From NCBI GenBank assembly GCA_050949415.1, contig JBMNFR010000001.1, positions 372,001 to 436,000 of the forward strand: 64,000 nucleotides of DNA. The letters run 5' to 3'. Position 1 is the first letter of the stretch. Each line of letters opens with the position of its first letter. Below, one piece after another: positions 62,163 through 64,000 of the stretch. Both the position numbers and the translations under genes were made by a program. The notes under the pieces were generated by a model. The model was not told the DNA's origin, did no database searches, and saw nothing but the letters and a program-made list of their open reading frames with translations. Source of the stretch: JAAZKI01 sp012799905. GTDB lineage: Bacteria; Verrucomicrobiota; Lentisphaeria; Oligosphaerales; Oligosphaeraceae.

Positions 62163-64000
62163 ATGAAAAAACTTGTTTTTCTGCCTTTGCTGTTAGCGAC
62201 CTGCGTTACCTTGTCCGCATTTCCGGTGACTGAAGGCGGCCGTCCGTTAGCTGAGATTGTCGTTGGCAGCGAGGCTCCGGTTCCGGTCGCCAATGCTGCG
62301 AAGGAGTTACAGCTCTGGATCGGCAAGATCAGCGGTGCTCAATTGCCGATTGTGGAAGTCGGCGGCGGCCTTTCGAAGCAGATCATTCTGTCCTGCTCGC
62401 CTGACATCCTGGCGCAATTTCCTGAGGATGCCGCTGCCTTGCAGGGCAATGACGGCTATGCAGTGCGCCAGAAGGGCAACCAGCTCTATATCCTGGGCAC
62501 GAGGCCGCATGGCATTGTCAACGCCGTCTTCCGGGTTTTGTTCAAAAGCTCTGACATCATCTGGGCTTTCCCGGATGAAGAAAACGGCACCTTTTTCACC
62601 CCTAATCCAAATCTTTCCTTGGCAGTTGTCGGCCTTGACATTCCCAAGATGACGCAACGCGGCTGGCAGCTGGGCCGTGCCAAGCCGAATGAATTCATCT
62701 GGACCGTCCGTCAAGCCAACAACTGGACCAGCCATTCTGCCGCCGGCGTCAACCCCCTCAACGATGAATGGGACATGATCAACGAATGCCTCGGCGGACA
62801 TAACCTGAACTCCGTGTTCATCTCCGAAAAAAAGTACTACGCCACCCGGCCGGACTTCTTCCCGCTGATCAATGGCGAGCGCGTCAAACCGTCGAGCAAG
62901 ACCCATCGTACGCAGCTGTGCTTCACCAATCGCGACATGATCGCCGCCTTCAAGCAGGAATTCGACGCCCAGGTCAAGCGCCATCCGACTGCGTCCATCT
63001 ACCGGGTAATGATTGAAGACAATCACGATCAGTGCCAATGCGAAACCTGCCAGGCGGACATCACGCTCCCTGACGGCGCCGTCCTCACAGCTAAAGAACC
63101 CAATTTCTATTCCACCCGCTTTTTCCTGTTCCTGAACGAAATCGCTGAACACACCAAGGCCAACCACCCCGGCAAAGACCTGCTTTGCTTCGCCTATTTC
63201 TTCACGGAGACGCCGCCGGCCATCAAGATCGACCCGATCATCCGGGTCCAATTCTGCCCGATTTTCAAAAATTCCAAGTACCCTATCACCGCGCCCCAGA
63301 ACCAAGTCACGCTAGACAAATTCAACGCCTGGCTGGACAATACGAAGAACCTGACCTGGCGCGAATACTACGGGCTGGTGCTTGACTTCCCCAGGCCGGT
63401 TGACGCAATCGCCGCCGCAGATTTCCGCTATTGCCTGGAACATGGCGTCACCCGGCATTTCTCCGAAATGGAGAACTATGACCTTGAGCGCAAACAGCGC
63501 ACCTATGGCCGCGGGCCAGTGGCCTGGGACTGCAACGCCATGTATTTCTGGGTGTTGGCCAACTTGCAGTGGGACCCCTACCAGGACGTCAAGGTCATGC
63601 GCCGAGAATTCCTCAACCGGGTCTTTAAGGACGCCGCCCCTGACTTGGAGCAATATTTCGCCCTAATCGAGGAAAAATGGCTGGCCGGCTCGACTAAGTC
63701 GACTTGGAGCACCCCAGCGAAGGCGCAGTGGATAGAAGTGACTCTCAACGACAAAACCACCGTCGATGCGCTGGAAGGACATCTGCGCCAGGCCGAACAG
63801 AAGGTGCGCGACCCCAAGGCGCAAGACCTGCTGCGCCGCATCAGAATCAGCTTCGACTTGTACAAAAACAGAGGTCAGGTACAGACCATGACGCTCCCAC
63901 GCTGCGAAGGCGAACCGCCGTTTGACCCTGACTTCGCAGCTGAACCTTGGACAAAAGCCTTGACCATTACCGAATTCTACCTTAAAGACGATAACAAGCC
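62163..64000 (+). CDS. Secreted DUF4838 protein (partial, C-terminus off window)
   Basis: The frame from ATG 62163 stays open for 612 codons to the window end. An N-terminal signal peptide (KLVFLPLLLATCVTLSAF) is followed by a GH20/GH67-type N-terminal sandwich (AEIVVGSEAPVPVANAAKEL, LPIVEVGGGL). The core is the DUF4838 barrel: FISEKKYYATRPDFFPLING, MIEDNHDQCQCETCQ with CXCXXC, and WREYYGLVLDFPRPVDAIAAADF. From about residue 590 (FDPDFAAEPWTKA) a CBM9-like domain begins. DUF4838 proteins are presumed glycosidases and are frequent in Lentisphaerota and Planctomycetota. AGGAG lies about 13 nt upstream of the start. Confidence 0.8.
   Translation, partial: MKKLVFLPLLLATCVTLSAFPVTEGGRPLAEIVVGSEAPVPVANAAKELQLWIGKISGAQLPIVEVGGGLSKQIILSCSPDILAQFPEDAAALQGNDGYAVRQKGNQLYILGTRPHGIVNAVFRVLFKSSDIIWAFPDEENGTFFTPNPNLSLAVVGLDIPKMTQRGWQLGRAKPNEFIWTVRQANNWTSHSAAGVNPLNDEWDMINECLGGHNLNSVFISEKKYYATRPDFFPLINGERVKPSSKTHRTQLCFTNRDMIAAFKQEFDAQVKRHPTASIYRVMIEDNHDQCQCETCQADITLPDGAVLTAKEPNFYSTRFFLFLNEIAEHTKANHPGKDLLCFAYFFTETPPAIKIDPIIRVQFCPIFKNSKYPITAPQNQVTLDKFNAWLDNTKNLTWREYYGLVLDFPRPVDAIAAADFRYCLEHGVTRHFSEMENYDLERKQRTYGRGPVAWDCNAMYFWVLANLQWDPYQDVKVMRREFLNRVFKDAAPDLEQYFALIEEKWLAGSTKSTWSTPAKAQWIEVTLNDKTTVDALEGHLRQAEQKVRDPKAQDLLRRIRISFDLYKNRGQVQTMTLPRCEGEPPFDPDFAAEPWTKALTITEFYLKDDNK

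Overview
The window looks like a chromosomal segment of a carbohydrate-degrading PVC-superphylum bacterium, most probably Lentisphaerota (Victivallis-like). Supporting signs are pseudopilins with the FTLIELLVVIAIIAILA start and an H-X9-DG motif, a DUF4838 protein, two GH106-type rhamnosidase-like proteins, a PL26-type lyase-like protein, and many large secreted TIM-barrel or carbohydrate-binding proteins. No hit lists were available; all family names come from reading the translations.

0-3.4 kb (minus strand): a zinc-ribbon repeat protein ending in a degenerate SGNH domain, then pal, then a Nudix hydrolase (open at the window edge). 3.6-23.4 kb: a deoxysugar/pectin locus. It contains a large secreted PL26-like protein, a GH106-like gene split by an IS1634-type insertion, a rhamnulokinase-like kinase with a fucose/arabinose-isomerase-like protein, a divergent class III aminotransferase with an intact second GH106-like gene, a DeoR regulator and an amidohydrolase. 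The GH106-like gene and the aminotransferase gene share an almost identical promoter with paired AT-rich palindromes, which suggests one regulon, perhaps run by the DeoR protein.

23.6-34.9 kb: a small HTH protein, a secreted protein of GYWVY-repeat type, nadD, and a housekeeping run (metallophosphoesterase, HD hydrolase, mannose-1-phosphate guanylyltransferase, Nudix), then two large polysaccharide-related proteins and trmL. 35-44 kb (minus strand): an orphan AbrB-like protein, an SDR coupled to a GH38-like protein, a C45-type Ntn hydrolase, an AT-rich DUF1828 gene, tRNA-Pro(UGG) and a secreted TIM-barrel protein.

44.4-48.0 kb: a tightly overlapping four-gene operon of a polytopic membrane protein, a 26-residue lipoprotein-like peptide, a SAM methyltransferase and a radical SAM/SPASM protein. 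This is the best candidate for an undescribed system. 48-58 kb: an intact pseudopilin, a GH20/GH67-like protein, a LacI regulator behind duplicated 13-bp motifs, a frameshifted pseudopilin, and a CBM9/TIM-barrel protein whose signal peptide can only be reached from a CTG start. 58-61 kb: an ISL3 element with a strongly structured leader and a second transposase whose GTG start lies in a perfect hairpin. 62.2 kb to the end: a DUF4838 protein running off the window.

Intergenic regions carry two dispersed repeat families: one built on CCGTGTCCATCCGTGG/AGGTTGTGGACGG, and a G-quadruplex-like GGGGCGA array linked to GTCCAC tandem units.
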